From Chloroflexota bacterium (GTDB lineage Bacteria > Chloroflexota > Dehalococcoidia > UBA1151 > UBA1328), in contig NYZY01000032.1 of assembly GCA_002687335.1 (NCBI GenBank), forward strand, positions 1 to 14,611: a DNA stretch of 14,611 nt, in the 5' to 3' direction. Positions 14,238-14,611 of this stretch are shown piece by piece. The notes beneath the pieces were generated by a model. That model did no database searches and had not been told where the DNA came from. It saw nothing but the letters and a program-made list of their open reading frames with translations. Each line of letters opens with the position of its first letter. The stretch's first letter is position 1. The translations under genes were made by a program, and so were the position numbers.

Positions 14238-14611
14238 ATGCTCCGCCGAATAGGTCAATTCATATCCCCGTACAAACTCATGCTGCCCTTGTGTTTTGGA
14301 GTCTTCATTGCTGCAGATGACCAGACCGTAGTTGTAACCCTTTTACCAGAAATGATGACAGATCTACGAGTAGCAGTAAGTGAACTCGATCGCGCAAGTT
14401 GGTCTATCACGGGTTATTTGATCGGTTACACCGCGGCAATGCCTCTGATGGGGCGCATATCTGACCGTGCCGGCTATCGACGAGCGTTCCTACTTGCAAT
14501 GACAATTTTCTCAATTGGGTCTATTTTGGTGGCAGTTTCCCCTGAAATCCCAGGGTGGCTTTACGGTGGAGATCCCGAATACAACTGGCTTATCGGAACA
14601 CGTATATTTCA
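14238..14611 (+). CDS. MFS transporter, Rv1410/P55-like, N-terminal part (3' partial)
   Basis: ATG 14238 begins three bases after the lipoprotein stop. The frame stays open to the window edge (124 codons). It shows a first membrane segment (about 12-36) with DDQTVVVTLLPEM, the D1-type motif of 14-helix DHA2 carriers, then TGYLIGYTAAMPLMGRISDRAGYRR (segment 2 plus motif A, G72, D76, R77) and a third segment (83-101). The block 'W..T.YL.GY.AAMPL.GR.SDR.G' is, as I remember it, very close to mycobacterial Rv1410, which extracts triacylglycerides together with LprG, though multidrug efflux is another known use of the family. Three-base spacing makes co-transcription with the lipoprotein almost certain. 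The rest of the gene is outside the window. Confidence 0.85.
   Translation, partial: MLRRIGQFISPYKLMLPLCFGVFIAADDQTVVVTLLPEMMTDLRVAVSELDRASWSITGYLIGYTAAMPLMGRISDRAGYRRAFLLAMTIFSIGSILVAVSPEIPGWLYGGDPEYNWLIGTRIF

Noticed and set aside
1..14611. CRISPR, prophage, insertion sequence or toxin-antitoxin signals
   Set aside because: I saw no regularly spaced repeats, transposase motifs, terminal inverted repeats or toxin-like small gene pairs. I did not find a new defence-type system here.

Overview
The window looks like part of a bacterial genome of moderate G+C. It is dense with metabolic genes and has no tRNA, rRNA, CRISPR array or insertion sequence that I can see. TTG start codons recur (about 404, 3795, 6465 and 6595). 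Tandem duplicated catabolic enzymes, an LppX/LprG-type lipoprotein with an MFS partner, and thiamin-precursor salvage genes would fit an uncultivated Chloroflexota lineage such as marine SAR202. That placement is a guess from gene content, not shown by a marker gene.

Layout. (1) 1-1645, + strand: the 3' end of a MobA/MocA-like nucleotidyltransferase, an AT-rich hairpin, then an M24 (Xaa-Pro dipeptidase-like) metallopeptidase. (2) 1642-6465, - strand, transcribed tenA > thiD > ornithine cyclodeaminase/mu-crystallin homologue > two abutting Ldh_2-family dehydrogenases. (3) 6595-9147, + strand, behind a good candidate promoter: a type II HAD hydrolase followed by two tandem SMP-30/gluconolactonase-like proteins. 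(4) 9185-11747, - strand: a three-gene ABC importer with stop-start overlaps, resembling ThiZ-ThiX-ThiY, preceded on the same strand by a clear TPP riboswitch (about 11843-11946). (5) 12075-13001, + strand: a SirB1-family (transglutaminase-like plus TPR) protein. Its open frame extends upstream through the riboswitch, so the real start must be downstream. (6) 13002-14611, + strand: a gene-poor stretch, a 40-residue zinc-ribbon protein, an LppX/LprAFG lipoprotein, and the first 124 codons of an MFS transporter of the Rv1410/P55 type.

How they may work together. The riboswitch-controlled importer probably brings in a thiamin pyrimidine breakdown product. TenA hydrolyses it to HMP and ThiD phosphorylates HMP twice. 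TenA has threonine where the classical catalytic cysteine lies, which places it in the TenA_E group. Plant TenA_E enzymes are known to deformylate formylamino-HMP efficiently, so this locus could be a salvage route that needs no separate YlmB-type deformylase. The OCD homologue, the two Ldh_2 enzymes and the M24 peptidase may form a second theme (imino acid or 2-oxo/2-hydroxy acid metabolism), and the HAD/SMP-30 cluster a third (hydrolysis of lactones or organohalides). Both are inferences from family membership. The lipoprotein/MFS pair recalls the mycobacterial LprG-Rv1410 lipid export system.
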